Shown one piece after another: positions 24,369-33,380 of a stretch of DNA of 64,000 nucleotides (position 1 is its first letter; every line of letters begins with the position of its first letter). Source of the DNA: Symbiodinium natans. Taxonomy: Eukaryota; Sar; Dinophyceae; Suessiales; Symbiodiniaceae. A model generated the notes under the pieces. The model did no database searches and was not told where the DNA came from. It saw only the letters and a program-made list of their open reading frames with translations. The stretch is taken from NCBI GenBank assembly GCA_905221605.1, contig CAJNDS010002085.1, forward strand, positions 603,001 to 667,000, given 5' to 3'. The position numbers were made by a program, and so were the translations under genes.

Positions 24369-25404
24369 TCTTTAAAGCCTTGGTGCAACACGCATGCACA
24401 CATCTACGTATCTATACAGGATACCTAGACGTGCAAAATCATGGGTTCAAGACGGGGGGGTGCCATCGTGTGGCATGTAGGTTTGGGGGTCAAGCAGTCA
24501 AGAGATGTCAAGAACCATCAAGAACCCCAAACCGCGAAGTTGGGTTCAGCCTCAAAGACCTAACGAAAACAGACGAGCAAAGTCTCGAGGAGTGAGGGAG
24601 TACACAGGGTTCGAGTTCCACCCCAGGATGCACTGGGAGCCGTGGCCGTCGTCTGTTGGCTTTCGGAGGCTTTGGTTTTTTGGGGTGGGATTCTCTGGGC
24701 GGGCGGGTGTTGCTCGAGAGAATGGCTGGACTAGACTCTTCACGCTGAGAACTGCTGAGCCCTAAACCCTATCCTAACCTAAACCCTATACCCAAGCCGC
24801 GGGGGGCCCCTACGGACAATGGGCCCGGGGCGCGTGGCGCTTTTTTTGAAGGGGAAATGCTCCGTAACAAAGTGGCGCTTTGTTTTTGCTCTTCACACTC
24901 AGAACTGCTGAGCCCTAAACCCTAAAGCCTAAAGCCTACACCATAAACCCTAAACCCTCAAGCCTGAACCCTATAAACCCTAAACCCTAAACCCCAACCG
25001 GTGCACCACGTCGGCCTGAGTATATGACTATCCCTGGACACGGCGCGCAGCACAATTCGCGACACACCTTAACGGAACTTCCACTTCCTTTCCCTGGTCT
25101 GGCTGCGCACCTTTACCTTTGCAACCCGCAAAACTGCAGGAGTCTTTCAGGTCAGGACTGGCGAAAAGCAATCTGCTTTTCACAGGGGACTCGACTGCTG
25201 CCCAGCTCGTCCCCACACCGCAGCACATTTCGAGGAGAGCCACTTCTCGCACCCAGCATCACTGCAATGCTCCCCCCCAGCAATTGCACACGAACAAGCA
25301 TCTCAAATATGCAGAAGCATTACTGCTCAAGTTGCAATAACACGCTTGAAGCTCAAGACACGAACGGCACTGTGGCGACGCCATCGTTGGCACGTCTCAA
25401 TAAA

Positions 25405-25527
25405 ATGATCGCTCTGAGAACTTTTCATGGCCAGTGAAAGGTCAAACGTTGCTGCGTCGAGGGCACATCCTTCACGGTTGGCCCGGCAGGAGCACGAATC
25501 TGTATCATGCTGAGCTCAGCTCATCCC
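25405..25527 (-). repeat. B2 repeat of the retrotransposon
   Basis: Identical over 123 bp to B1 (25648-25770). It forms the 3' terminus of the element, ending in CAT on the coding strand. The flank beyond 25404 shows no further similarity. Confidence 0.9.
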
Positions 25528-25576
25528 CTCATTCCCACCCCACCTCTCAAGTGTCGGGCGGGCAGAAAAGGGAGGG

Positions 25577-25650
25577 TGCACTTGAGATATCATAATTGCG
25601 GCCATTCGCCGTTTGGAAAAGCTATCAAACATGTTCCAAGAACTTCCATG
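25577..25650 (-). repeat. A2 repeat of the retrotransposon
   Basis: Identical over 74 bp to A1 (31669-31742). It overlaps B1 by three bases (25648-25650), which marks the probable crossover core of the circular intermediate. Confidence 0.9.
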
Positions 25651-25770
25651 ATCGCTCTGAGAACTTTTCATGGCCAGTGAAAGGTCAAACGTTGCTGCGT
25701 CGAGGGCACATCCTTCACGGTTGGCCCGGCAGGAGCACGAATCTGTATCATGCTGAGCTCAGCTCATCCC
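25648..25770 (-). repeat. B1 repeat of the retrotransposon
   Basis: Internal copy of the 123 bp B repeat, starting 34 bp downstream of the methyltransferase-like frame stop (25805). With A2 it reproduces the junction of a circularised element. Confidence 0.9.
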
Positions 25771-25804
25771 AAACCCGCATGTCTCACTCCCCGAAACAGC
25801 ATGC

Positions 25805-26560
25805 TCACTGGTTCCACCGCTTCTGAAAATTCTCAGCAACCAAACTGACCTGGTAATTCAGGAAGGAGATCGCAAGAGCTCTGCAGAGGCTATGTGGATA
25901 TCGCTCTGCAATCGTGGTCATCCAGCGGCCCCTCGCGTTCTGATTTGCTGCCGGAATATGCGGCAAGTGAGTCCTATTACACACCCGTTTAGACCCAAGG
26001 CATCGACGATGCTCAATGAGGTGCAAGGAGAGATGAACCCCAATGAACATTGTAGATCTCCTCCAAGGTGCGCCAAACTGACAGAACTCGATCACGCAGT
26101 GCTGCACCTGCTTACGTCTAGTCAGCTGGCACATCGGAGGACACAGCCACATCCGAGAAGTAGCTGGGTTTTCAAACGTGCAGGCAACATGAAGAACAAT
26201 GCAGAGCTGCATGAACCTTACCGTGAACTTCATCAACGAGTTGGCCGCGTCAACGCGGCGCTGGTCTGCTAGCGATAACCCCCTTAATCCAAGTGGCTGG
26301 TCGTTCGAGCGCAGAGGGGGAGGGCCAGGCCTGCAATCCCGCGCACGAGTGAAAGTTCTGCATGGTGTGCCCAAGTGAGCCCCTATGATCTTACCGGCCC
26401 TCAACCAGCCCAACACTTTCCACTGAACGTGTAGCAGGGTCAGGTCATATTCGGGACCATATTGGACATCCCAGAGAAGGACATACCAGTTCGTGAAACG
26501 CGAAATCGCCCGGCCGAGACGTCCGGACCCACTGAAAATCTCTATGAACACGGGCTTGTC
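25805..26560 (-). CDS. Cytosine-C5-methyltransferase-like protein encoded by the retrotransposon
   Basis: About 250 codons, in the same reading frame as RNase H but after the recombinase. It has a SAM-binding-like motif FIEIFSGSGRLG resembling C5-MTase motif I, then a Pro-Cys motif GTPCRTFTRARD like motif IV (the catalytic cysteine), then FENPATSRMW like motif VI (ENV), and a conserved-looking end FGAPW...YP.SLCRALA. A motif VIII (QxRxR) or target-recognition domain is not clear. By known family logic this fold transfers methyl groups to DNA cytosine, but activity is unproven. No ATG lies at the beginning, so it may be made as a fusion by frameshifting from the recombinase. Classical DIRS elements carry a different (Dam-like adenine) methyltransferase placed before the recombinase. 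Confidence 0.6.
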   Translation of the reverse strand, partial: DKPVFIEIFSGSGRLGRAISRFTNWYVLLWDVQYGPEYDLTLLHVQWKVLGWLRAGKIIGAHLGTPCRTFTRARDCRPGPPPLRSNDQPLGLRGLSLADQRRVDAANSLMKFTVRFMQLCIVLHVACTFENPATSRMWLCPPMCQLTRRKQVQHCVIEFCQFGAPWRRSTMFIGVHLSLHLIEHRRCLGSKRVCNRTHLPHIPAANQNARGRWMTTIAERYPHSLCRALAISFLNYQVSLVAENFQKRWNQ

Positions 26561-26574
26561 GGAGATGGGTGCGT

Positions 26575-27780
26575 TCAGCGCAGGGAGCGGAGGAGCGCGT
26601 CCAGCCCGTCGGTGGCCATCAGACACTCGTGCTGCACGGCGTCTTTGAGGCTTGCGAACAATTGCGCCAGCCTGGCTCCTTTCTGGTAGCGTCTCACACT
26701 CCGAGCAGCCTGCCAGCGTCCTCGTGCCTGTACACTTGCCAAGTCTCGCAAACCGTTGGCATAGTCGTGGGACGCTCCTCCGTGCCGTAGTCGATACATA
26801 TGCAAAACTCCGAGGGGACCAAGGTTGAGCGCATCCCTCGCAGACGCCAGCAGCTCGTTCACTTCTGAAGTCGTAACGGAGAAGACCTTGTCTCCTGGAG
26901 CCCGAGCCTGCAGGTTGAGTGCCCTCCACAGCGCTGCCCCCATCTCCTTGTGGTAGGCGAGGTCCAGCTGGAGCGACTCGTCGAACTCCTGTGTCTTTGA
27001 AGGCACCCCTTCCTCGTACGGATGGAGGATGAACGTCCACATGGAGAAGGCCCCCTTCTTGCGCGTTGGCCTCACCACATCCTGGCACCGCAACTTCAGG
27101 CCTTCGGACGGCCTCAAGTACAGCATGAACGATAGGAGAATGAGGAGGGCTATCTGGATGTGTCCACTTTTGATGGCCCAAGTGCTGATGAGGGCCACCA
27201 CTTCGAACGGTATCGGTAGCCGGCTTTTTGCCGGCGCTAGCTTCTGCCATCCATTCAGACTCTGTCTGATCCTTGGAAGTCCCTGCAGCCCGCAAACCTT
27301 GAGCGCCACACAGAAGTACATTATGGCAGCCACCAGGTAACGTCCCGTGGCCAGATCGTCTCCGTCCATATACATCTCCTCCAAGTGATTGCACACCACG
27401 TTCTCTACTTCGGCCTTGTCCTTCAGGAGACCGTTGGATTTCTCGATCTTGGGTCGGATCGTTTCCCACAACATTTTGTACCTTGCACGGCATGGCGCTG
27501 ACACTGCGGCCTGCTCCAGGATCGTCTTGTTGGGGTCGGCTCTGCTGAGGCGGGCCCGTGCGCATTTTCGCCTCCGCTTCACCTCCTTCCGGCTTGCTTC
27601 TTGACATGCACCTCTCATCTCCTCGGCCGCCACGCTCAGAACCTCTGCCGCCGCTGCCTTTGGTCTGCTCCCCGTCCTTGGTCGCTTGCTCATCGGCTGC
27701 GAGTCGGCCCTCCCGAGGTCGCGGTATATCACCATGGCGCCGCACCGGGACTTGTTTTGGAGAACTTGGGACCCACCCAC
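26575..27780 (-). CDS. Tyrosine recombinase (integrase) of the retrotransposon
   Basis: The open frame has 401 codons from a GTG at 27780; ATGs are at 27735 and 27693. The N-terminal third is basic with a nuclear-signal-like KRRRK (68-72). A core-binding helical part follows, then the catalytic domain: R223 in YLRPSEG, K262 in a beta-hairpin, RLRH (330-333), W356 in GRWQ and the nucleophile Y365 in RRYQKGAR. Four of the usual residues are clear. The histidine normally two places before LRH is Y329 here. The enzyme would recombine the circular cDNA at the CAT core. The frame differs from the RNase H frame, which also stays open behind it, so expression needs a frameshift or separate start. It ends 20 bases before the methyltransferase-like domain begins. 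Confidence 0.85.
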   Translation of the reverse strand: MGGSQVLQNKSRCGAMVIYRDLGRADSQPMSKRPRTGSRPKAAAAEVLSVAAEEMRGACQEASRKEVKRRRKCARARLSRADPNKTILEQAAVSAPCRARYKMLWETIRPKIEKSNGLLKDKAEVENVVCNHLEEMYMDGDDLATGRYLVAAIMYFCVALKVCGLQGLPRIRQSLNGWQKLAPAKSRLPIPFEVVALISTWAIKSGHIQIALLILLSFMLYLRPSEGLKLRCQDVVRPTRKKGAFSMWTFILHPYEEGVPSKTQEFDESLQLDLAYHKEMGAALWRALNLQARAPGDKVFSVTTSEVNELLASARDALNLGPLGVLHMYRLRHGGASHDYANGLRDLASVQARGRWQAARSVRRYQKGARLAQLFASLKDAVQHECLMATDGLDALLRSLR

Positions 27781-30042
27781 CTCTAGATGGGGAGTCGGAA
27801 GGATTGTATTCAGACGGTATCCACCTCAAGTGAAATGAACAGCCACTGCATAAGCTTAAAGCCCCGACTTGCTCACACACCCTTCTCAAACCGAATGTGT
27901 GAGCTCGACCACGACCCAGAGCGCAAGCAGCAGTCATTGAATCGGTCAAAACAAGGTGTTTGCGGCCAAAGCTTTCACGAGACCTCAAGGCGTGTTTGAC
28001 AGCATATAGGGTCGCCCTTGCCTCCCCAACCGGCAGCGTGATGGGACGTCGCCACCGATGCCGTCCAACCGTCACCCACTTCCTGGACACTGCTGAGAAA
28101 GGCACGGGTGGCACGAAACTCGTCGAGGCGTTCACATCACTGTCCTGCACAACCATCAAGCCTTCACCTTCAGCAGATTGAGTCTCTCGATCGAAGAACA
28201 CCTGGGCCCGCGCGTGACTGGACAAGGACTCCTTGAACCTCCACCTCTCGCTATATTTCCCTAGAGATTTTGCCTCTTCAGGTTCGAAGTGAGATGTGGT
28301 GACTCCGAGTCCCCATTCACTCGCGTCAACCGCGTGCACTGTCGACGACCACTTGGCCCCAAGCCTCCTGTAGATGAGCGGCAATAGACCATCCCATTTT
28401 TGTAGCTCGGCTCGAACAAGACGCGGCATGGGAACCTCTTTGTCATGCGAGTAGTTGCGTCGAATAAACCGATAAACCTCTCCGAACACCGACAAAGATT
28501 CGCGCCTGGCAAGCGAGATGAAGGTGCAGTGACCAATGACTTTTTCAAGTTGGCGAGCTGAAGATCTCCCCCTGGCAAGTAGAGCTCTGATAGCCAAGCG
28601 TGTCTTCCATGCTCGTCGACGTGACGGTCTAAACACCCCATCCCTAGTGAACTCCCAGCCCAAGACTGTGGCGCCTTGCTCGTTGACCTCCTCTTCGTGG
28701 ACCTCGAGGCCGCTGTCCTTGAGCACCTTGACAGCACGCTGGTACATGCCGAGCACTTTTTCTTGGCATGGCCGATAACTACAAGGTTGTCGACATACTG
28801 AGCGTGCATGGCCTGAGCCGAAGGAGCCGGGCGCCTGTCAACCAGCCTGTCGGAGTCGACCAGTCCGGCCTGTTGAGCAAGACGTTCGTGCACTTTTTGG
28901 CAAATGTACAAGGCCCAGCTCCAGCCCATGGGCACTACGGCCAATCTCGGATAGTATCTAACTCCCGGTTTGGCAAGTTGGCCCCCGACTGTGAGCCCTC
29001 GGAGATGGCGTCCATCAACGCCTGGTAGGGTAAAAAGAGGTCGGAGAGCCTCAGGAAGCGCCAAATGGTAGAAGGCATCTTTTAAGTCAGCACTGCAAAT
29101 CATGAGGTCGACACCCTCCTCAACTTCAATGTTGCCGAGGCCATCCCCTGTCACCAACTGCACATGTGCTGGGTCGGCAAAGTGACAATTACTCTTGCGT
29201 GCATCAATGATCAATCTCAAGCGACCGTTCTTCTTGCTAACGAAGAAAATCCCTATCTCCTCGGATCCCGGCTCGAGCCCAATCTCCACGATGTTGGCTC
29301 GAAGCAGCCTGCGCACAAACTCGCCGTAGGTCTTGGGATCACGGAGCTTCGGGTCTGAGTAAGGACGAACTAAGCCACATGACTTCAGTCTGGAACGTGC
29401 CTCATCTGCTGGCAGCAACTGTCGCTGTACGTAGTCGCCAACATTCTCACCCCCGTCGGTGCCCCAAAGATCTCCCAGGTCCACGGGCTTCCACCCGTCG
29501 CCTGGTATTGAAACCCCTTCGGGATCATATGACGCGAGGGCTCCCGCCGATTGGTCTTCGACGTAGCCCCCAAGAGCCCGAAGCTGCCGAAGCGCCTCTG
29601 GGCCGGACAAGTCCTCAGGAGGAGGACCCATCGCCAAAACCGAACTCTTCACATGATGGAGTGCCTCCTTCTGTGCAACGGATGCGCCCATCAACTTTGA
29701 CTCCAAGGATCGCAGCGTTTTCCCACGACCACAACCAAACATTGAATTCAGGGAGCTGATCGTAAGGTTGACCTCATCAGTGACGTGCCTCCTCCTCAGC
29801 TGCCTCTGCGAGCAATGCCGCGAGAGGGCACCTGATCTCATCTCCCTTTCTTCGAAGGGCAAAGGAAGCAGATCCCGACAACGACCGTCCTCATCATGCA
29901 ACGGGGCGAAATTTCCGCCACCAGCCGATGCCCCAAACCGGCCAGCAGCGCACCGCTCACTGATCATCCCCGCCTCCCTTTGGGCCCTTCTTACGCCTGG
30001 CCAGTTCACGTTCTTCTCTGGCCTTGCGCAAGTTCTTGGCAA
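27690..30042 (-). CDS. Retrotransposon reverse transcriptase-RNase H (frame shift at 28756)
   Basis: The first frame runs from 30042 (likely ATG 29967) to about 28755, the second from 28756. RT motifs in order, numbered from 30042: a strand-turn-strand GIFFVSKKNGRLRLIIDARK (263-282), motif A SADLKDAF (317-324), motif B PMGWSWALY (371-379) and motif C YVDN (416-419) in place of YxDD. The frame then moves by -1 at CAAGAAAAAGTGC. In the second frame, RNase H shows D144 (VDASEWG), E246 (GEARA), D272 (LTDS) and D321 (NPSDSPSRG). Together these copy the element RNA into DNA and remove the template. The break may be a single mutation or a programmed -1 shift, since the site has an A5 run followed by G. 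The domain order and the NPSDSPSRG ending are typical of DIRS-like pol. Confidence 0.85.
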
Positions 30043-31177
30043 GGGAGGCCTCCTTCTCCGTCTCGGCCTTGACGTAGTCGAGCAAATCTGGGCAGATCAT
30101 CAGCGTGGAGGCCAGCCTTGTGACCCCGCCAAAGACTGTCTGCTCCTCCAAAGACAAGCGGCCACCTGCCGCCTTCGACTCAGCCTCCCTGGCCTTTTCC
30201 GAGTACGAGTATTCGATCGTCTGCAACCGTCTGAAAAGAATCTCGAGGCTTAGCAAATTAAAGGGGTTGAGTTGGTCATTCAACACGGCAGTCTTTATCA
30301 CCATGCTTAAGTTGAAGTGCTCAGACACCCCCCAGTTTGAAGCGTCAAGACGGCATACTTGTCGGAATCGTTCATGGTGACCCTCAAGGCCCATATTCTC
30401 GACCACTAAGTAGCTTATGCACCATTTTGCCGTCCGAGGCCCGCTGAGTGTCCATCCCATCTTCTTCTCGATGCTGAGCTGGGCGGCATCCTTCAGGGTC
30501 GTCTCAGGTCGCCCCATCATATCCAGCACAAGGCCAAGCGTTCGCGGATCATTGAGCCCAGCACGTCGCAAGAAAGCATCTCGGCCATCGCCTCGGACAC
30601 ACTCAACGAAAATGCTACCACCAGCCGGCAAAGCGTGGACTGACTTCACACCTGCCGCGGCTGCAGCAACCACCCCGGCGACTGCATCTCCATATCGGTA
30701 TCCTCCGACGCACTCTGCTGCCAGCCAGCACAAAGTGCCGGCCTCAAACACTGGGTCTCCTGCTGCTGAAGGTTCGGCTGCCAGTGGAGCCACCGCTGGC
30801 TGAGCTGCCGGCGCAGCTCCGGCGACTGCATGACCAACCGCAGCCCCGGCCTGACCAGGACCTTGTCTCCCAAGTTCCTCGGCCACCACCCGGTCTCCTT
30901 CTGCTTGGAGTGCAGCGAGCTGAGCTGCCGTGAAAGCTGGTAGAGGGTATGTGTTGACTGCACGGATGCCCACAGGGAGGCCTCCTCCCGGACCCCTTGC
31001 CCGCATTCCCCTGAGATCGCGGTTCAGCAAGGAGAGCTGTTCTATGTAGACATCGGAATCTGGCGTGGCCACAGCATAGTCCTCATTTCTCGCATGAGCT
31101 AACACCAGCCGTTCGTGCCAGAGTTCAGGTCCTGGCACGTCATATCTAAGGAAGATTCGCTGGTTAGCTAAAGCCAT
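29957..31177 (-). CDS. Retrotransposon Gag-like protein
   Basis: 406 codons with ATG at 31177, overlapping the end of ORF1. The first third is Ala/Pro-rich around residues 95-150. The centre (about 200-330) is a helical domain containing WTLSGPRTAKWCISYL and a run of hydrophobic helices. The end is strongly basic and helical (KAREERELARRKKGPKGGG). Position before RT, size and a basic tail fit a structural nucleocapsid protein that would package element RNA. No CCHC zinc knuckle is present. It overlaps the next ORF: the sequence ATGATCAGTGA holds both an RT-frame ATG (29967) and the Gag stop, a layout suited to termination-reinitiation. Assignment as Gag rests on context rather than on a specific motif. 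Confidence 0.65.
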   Translation of the reverse strand: MALANQRIFLRYDVPGPELWHERLVLAHARNEDYAVATPDSDVYIEQLSLLNRDLRGMRARGPGGGLPVGIRAVNTYPLPAFTAAQLAALQAEGDRVVAEELGRQGPGQAGAAVGHAVAGAAPAAQPAVAPLAAEPSAAGDPVFEAGTLCWLAAECVGGYRYGDAVAGVVAAAAAGVKSVHALPAGGSIFVECVRGDGRDAFLRRAGLNDPRTLGLVLDMMGRPETTLKDAAQLSIEKKMGWTLSGPRTAKWCISYLVVENMGLEGHHERFRQVCRLDASNWGVSEHFNLSMVIKTAVLNDQLNPFNLLSLEILFRRLQTIEYSYSEKAREAESKAAGGRLSLEEQTVFGGVTRLASTLMICPDLLDYVKAETEKEASLAKNLRKAREERELARRKKGPKGGGDDQ

Positions 31178-31724
31178 GACGGCGACGTCGGATCAACGCG
31201 AGCTGTCGATGAGCCAGTTCCTGTCGCTCCTGTGGCGATGTCGGACTTTGCTCCTCACTGCTGTCCTCGACTTGTTCCCGTCGTCTGCAGAGATGCAGCC
31301 CAAGACAAAGCCGAATCAAAAATCCGATCAACCAGTTGGCTAAGCTAACAGCGACAACCAAAGAGGCTTGAGCGCGCCACGACCCCGAATGACCAGGTTC
31401 TCTGCTTCGATCTTTCTGGGGCTTAGATGGCTCGGAAGGCTCACAATCTGCCTTGGCGACACACTGCTGGATGACTGTAGTGGCACACTTCTCGGCGGCC
31501 GCCTCGACAGCGTGACGTAGGCCCGCCTTAACCTGCTCTGTTCCTGGGAGCTGCCTTTCCAGGAGGCCTTTGCAGAAGAGCCCTCCCAAGAAACCGCTCA
31601 CGTGCCATGCAAGCGCTGTCGCAACCAGCAAAGGCCTTCCCATGAACCCTCTAGCCAAGATCGCTTTTTGCACTTGAGATATCATAATTGCGGCCATTCG
31701 CCGTTTGGAAAAGCTATCAAACAT
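31164..31724 (-). CDS. Retrotransposon ORF1: small two-TM protein
   Basis: 186 codons from the ATG at 31724 inside A1; the frame is open further upstream to 31778 but that lies outside the element. Two hydrophobic segments stand out: one near residues 32-56 (around LLVATALAWHVSGFLGGLF) and one near residues 120-145 (around SLANWLIGFLIRLCLGLHL). They are separated by a Cys-containing helical stretch and a charged Ser/Pro/Lys linker, and the C-terminus is Glu- then Arg-rich. The prediction is a membrane protein with a basic tail. Its TAA lies 14 bases inside the next ORF (shared cATGGCTTTAGCTAA), so translation of the Gag-like frame could be coupled to its termination. No family is recognised. 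Membrane proteins are not a standard DIRS-order component, which makes the ORF notable. Confidence 0.6.
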   Translation of the reverse strand: MFDSFSKRRMAAIMISQVQKAILARGFMGRPLLVATALAWHVSGFLGGLFCKGLLERQLPGTEQVKAGLRHAVEAAAEKCATTVIQQCVAKADCEPSEPSKPQKDRSREPGHSGSWRAQASLVVAVSLANWLIGFLIRLCLGLHLCRRREQVEDSSEEQSPTSPQERQELAHRQLALIRRRRHGFS

Positions 31725-31742
31725 GTTCCAAGAACTTCCATG
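31669..31742 (-). repeat. A1 repeat of the retrotransposon (5' end)
   Basis: The 74 bp 5'-terminal repeat. It carries the most likely start codon of the first ORF (ATG at 31724), so regulatory and coding functions overlap here. Confidence 0.9.
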
Positions 31743-31992
31743 CAGGACTTGTGTGGGCTTAATAGCAGCACTCAGCAACCATCAAGGGCCCCTTCTATGC
31801 CCCTTTTGTCTCACAATCCCGGCAGCCTAAATCAACCCCTACCTTCCTGCATTGAAACGAGCTCAAGGTTACAGACTCGGTAGCCCTTGAGAGAGTAGGC
31901 GCACCGGACGCTCCAAACAAAGGCAACGCCGAGAACTGCAGAAACGTACCTCGGCGACTCCGCAGTGCGCTGCAACTGGAAGCAGCCTCTGC

Positions 31993-32405
31993 TTAGGGTT
32001 TAGGGTTCAGGGTTTAGGGTTTAGGGTTTAGGGTCTAGGGTCTAGGGTTTAGGGTCTAGGGGGTTTAGGGTTTAGGGTTTAGGGCTTAGGGCTTTGGGTG
32101 GTTTTGGGGTCAATGGGTTCTAGGCATTGGGGGGATCAAACGGTTGCAGGCATGGGCACACAGCTCACACAGAAACCGACTCCTCAACTCCCAAGCGGCG
32201 CGCGCCTGCGAAGAGCCTCCATGTCCCGCTCCTCAACGGCCACGCGAAGCTCCTCCAGCTCCATTTCTGGCTTAGGGTTTAGGGTTTAGGGTTTAGGGTT
32301 TAGGGTTTAGGGTTTAGAGTTTAGGCTTTAGGCTTTAGGCTTTAGGGTTTAGGGTTTAGGGTTTAGGGTTTAGGGTTTAGGGTTTAGGGTTTAGGGTTTA
32401 GGGTG
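31993..32405 (+). repeat. TTTAGGG arrays right of the retrotransposon
   Basis: Blocks at about 31993-32090 (with TCTAGGG variants) and 32272-32405 (with TTTAGGC variants in the middle) flank ~180 bp of unique sequence. Confidence 0.9.
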
Positions 32406-32559
32406 TGTCAGGGGAGGGCGCGCGCTCGGGTGTGAAACACCCCGGGCCGCGCGCTCGCGTTGCCCGTCAACCCACCCCGGCCACCCAAACTATACTGTAT
32501 TAGGTTTTAGGGTTTATGGAATTTACTTTCTTGTGCTCTGATGCTTGCTTTGATGTTTT

Positions 32560-33380
32560 TAAAGTTGTGTTGTTAGGGTTTAAGCTGGGGTTGGGGGTAG
32601 CCTCGGCCCTTTTCGGCGTGTCAGGGCCCGTAGAGGCCCTTATTTATTTGAAGGTCAGGGAAACCCTTTGTGTCCGCTCCTGGATTCCCCTTCTTTAAGG
32701 GCCTCAATTAAGCATCGATTTCACTATCAAAAAATCGCATTTTTCATTGCGGGTACGGGCATCCTGGGGTCCCCCTTCTTTTAGGGGCCTTTTGAAGCAT
32801 TTTGGTGGCTCTTGGGGTCTCTCGGGGCCTTGTTCGGACCTTCGGCGTGTCAGAGGTTTTATTCATTTAAAGGTCAGGGAACTTATTAATGAACTTTTCG
32901 CCAATGAGTATTTCAATCGCTAGGGTTTAAGCTCGGGTTCGGGGTAGCCTCAGCCCTTTTCGGGCCTTCGGCACGTTAGTGCCCGTAGAGGCCCTTATTT
33001 ACTTGAAGGCCTTCGCAGGGTTTTGTGGTGTTAGGGTTTAAGCTGGGGTTCAGGGTAGCCTCGGCCCTTTCGGGCCTTCGGCACGTTAGGGCCCGTAGAG
33101 GCCCTTATTTACCTGAAGGCCGTCGTAGGGTTTTGCGGTGTTAGGGTTTAGGTTGGGGTTCGGGGTAGCCTCGGTCCTTTTCGGGCCTTCGGCACGTCAG
33201 GGCCCGTAGAGGTCCTTGCTGATTTGGGGGGAGCCATCGATTTCAGTACTAAAAAAGAACATTTTTCATTGCGGGCAGGGGTGCCTAAAACCATCGTTTT
33301 CAATATTGAAAAATCGCATTTTTCATTGTGGGCACGGACTAATCTTGTGGTCCCCCTTCTTTTATTTTAGTGGGCTTTTT
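32560..33380 (+). repeat. Complex tandem repeat, ~109 bp unit
   Basis: Three units in tandem at about 32920-33220 (each with tagggtttaagctgggg, tagcctcggccctttt, gggcccgtagaggccctt) and one separated unit at about 32570-32660. A second motif, aaatcgcatttttcattg, occurs at 32728 and 33311 with a close variant at 33257. The repeats begin within a TTAGGGTTTA motif. Followed by a GC-rich, G-run-rich tract to about 33930. No gene. Confidence 0.65.

Larger units (their letters stand above)
25405..31742 (-). mobile_element. Tyrosine-recombinase retrotransposon with split direct repeats
   Basis: Read on the minus strand, the element starts with A1 (31742-31669), codes for five proteins, and ends B1 (25770-25648), A2 (25650-25577), a 49 bp spacer and B2 (25527-25405). 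The A copies are identical over 74 bp and the B copies over 123 bp. B1 and A2 overlap by exactly three bases (CAT), and the same CAT begins A1 and ends B2. This A1-...-B1-A2-B2 layout is the split-direct-repeat architecture known from Ngaro/PAT-type DIRS-order retrotransposons, in which the recombinase excises and inserts a circular cDNA at a short core. No target duplication is expected, and none is seen. Identical repeats suggest a recent insertion, although the RT frame is shifted once. Total 6338 bp. Confidence 0.88.

Noticed and set aside
25805-28756. A single 983-residue protein on the minus strand
   Set aside because: The middle ~400 residues are the out-of-frame shadow of the recombinase ORF. 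Only the RNase H part and the methyltransferase-like part have coherent protein sequence.
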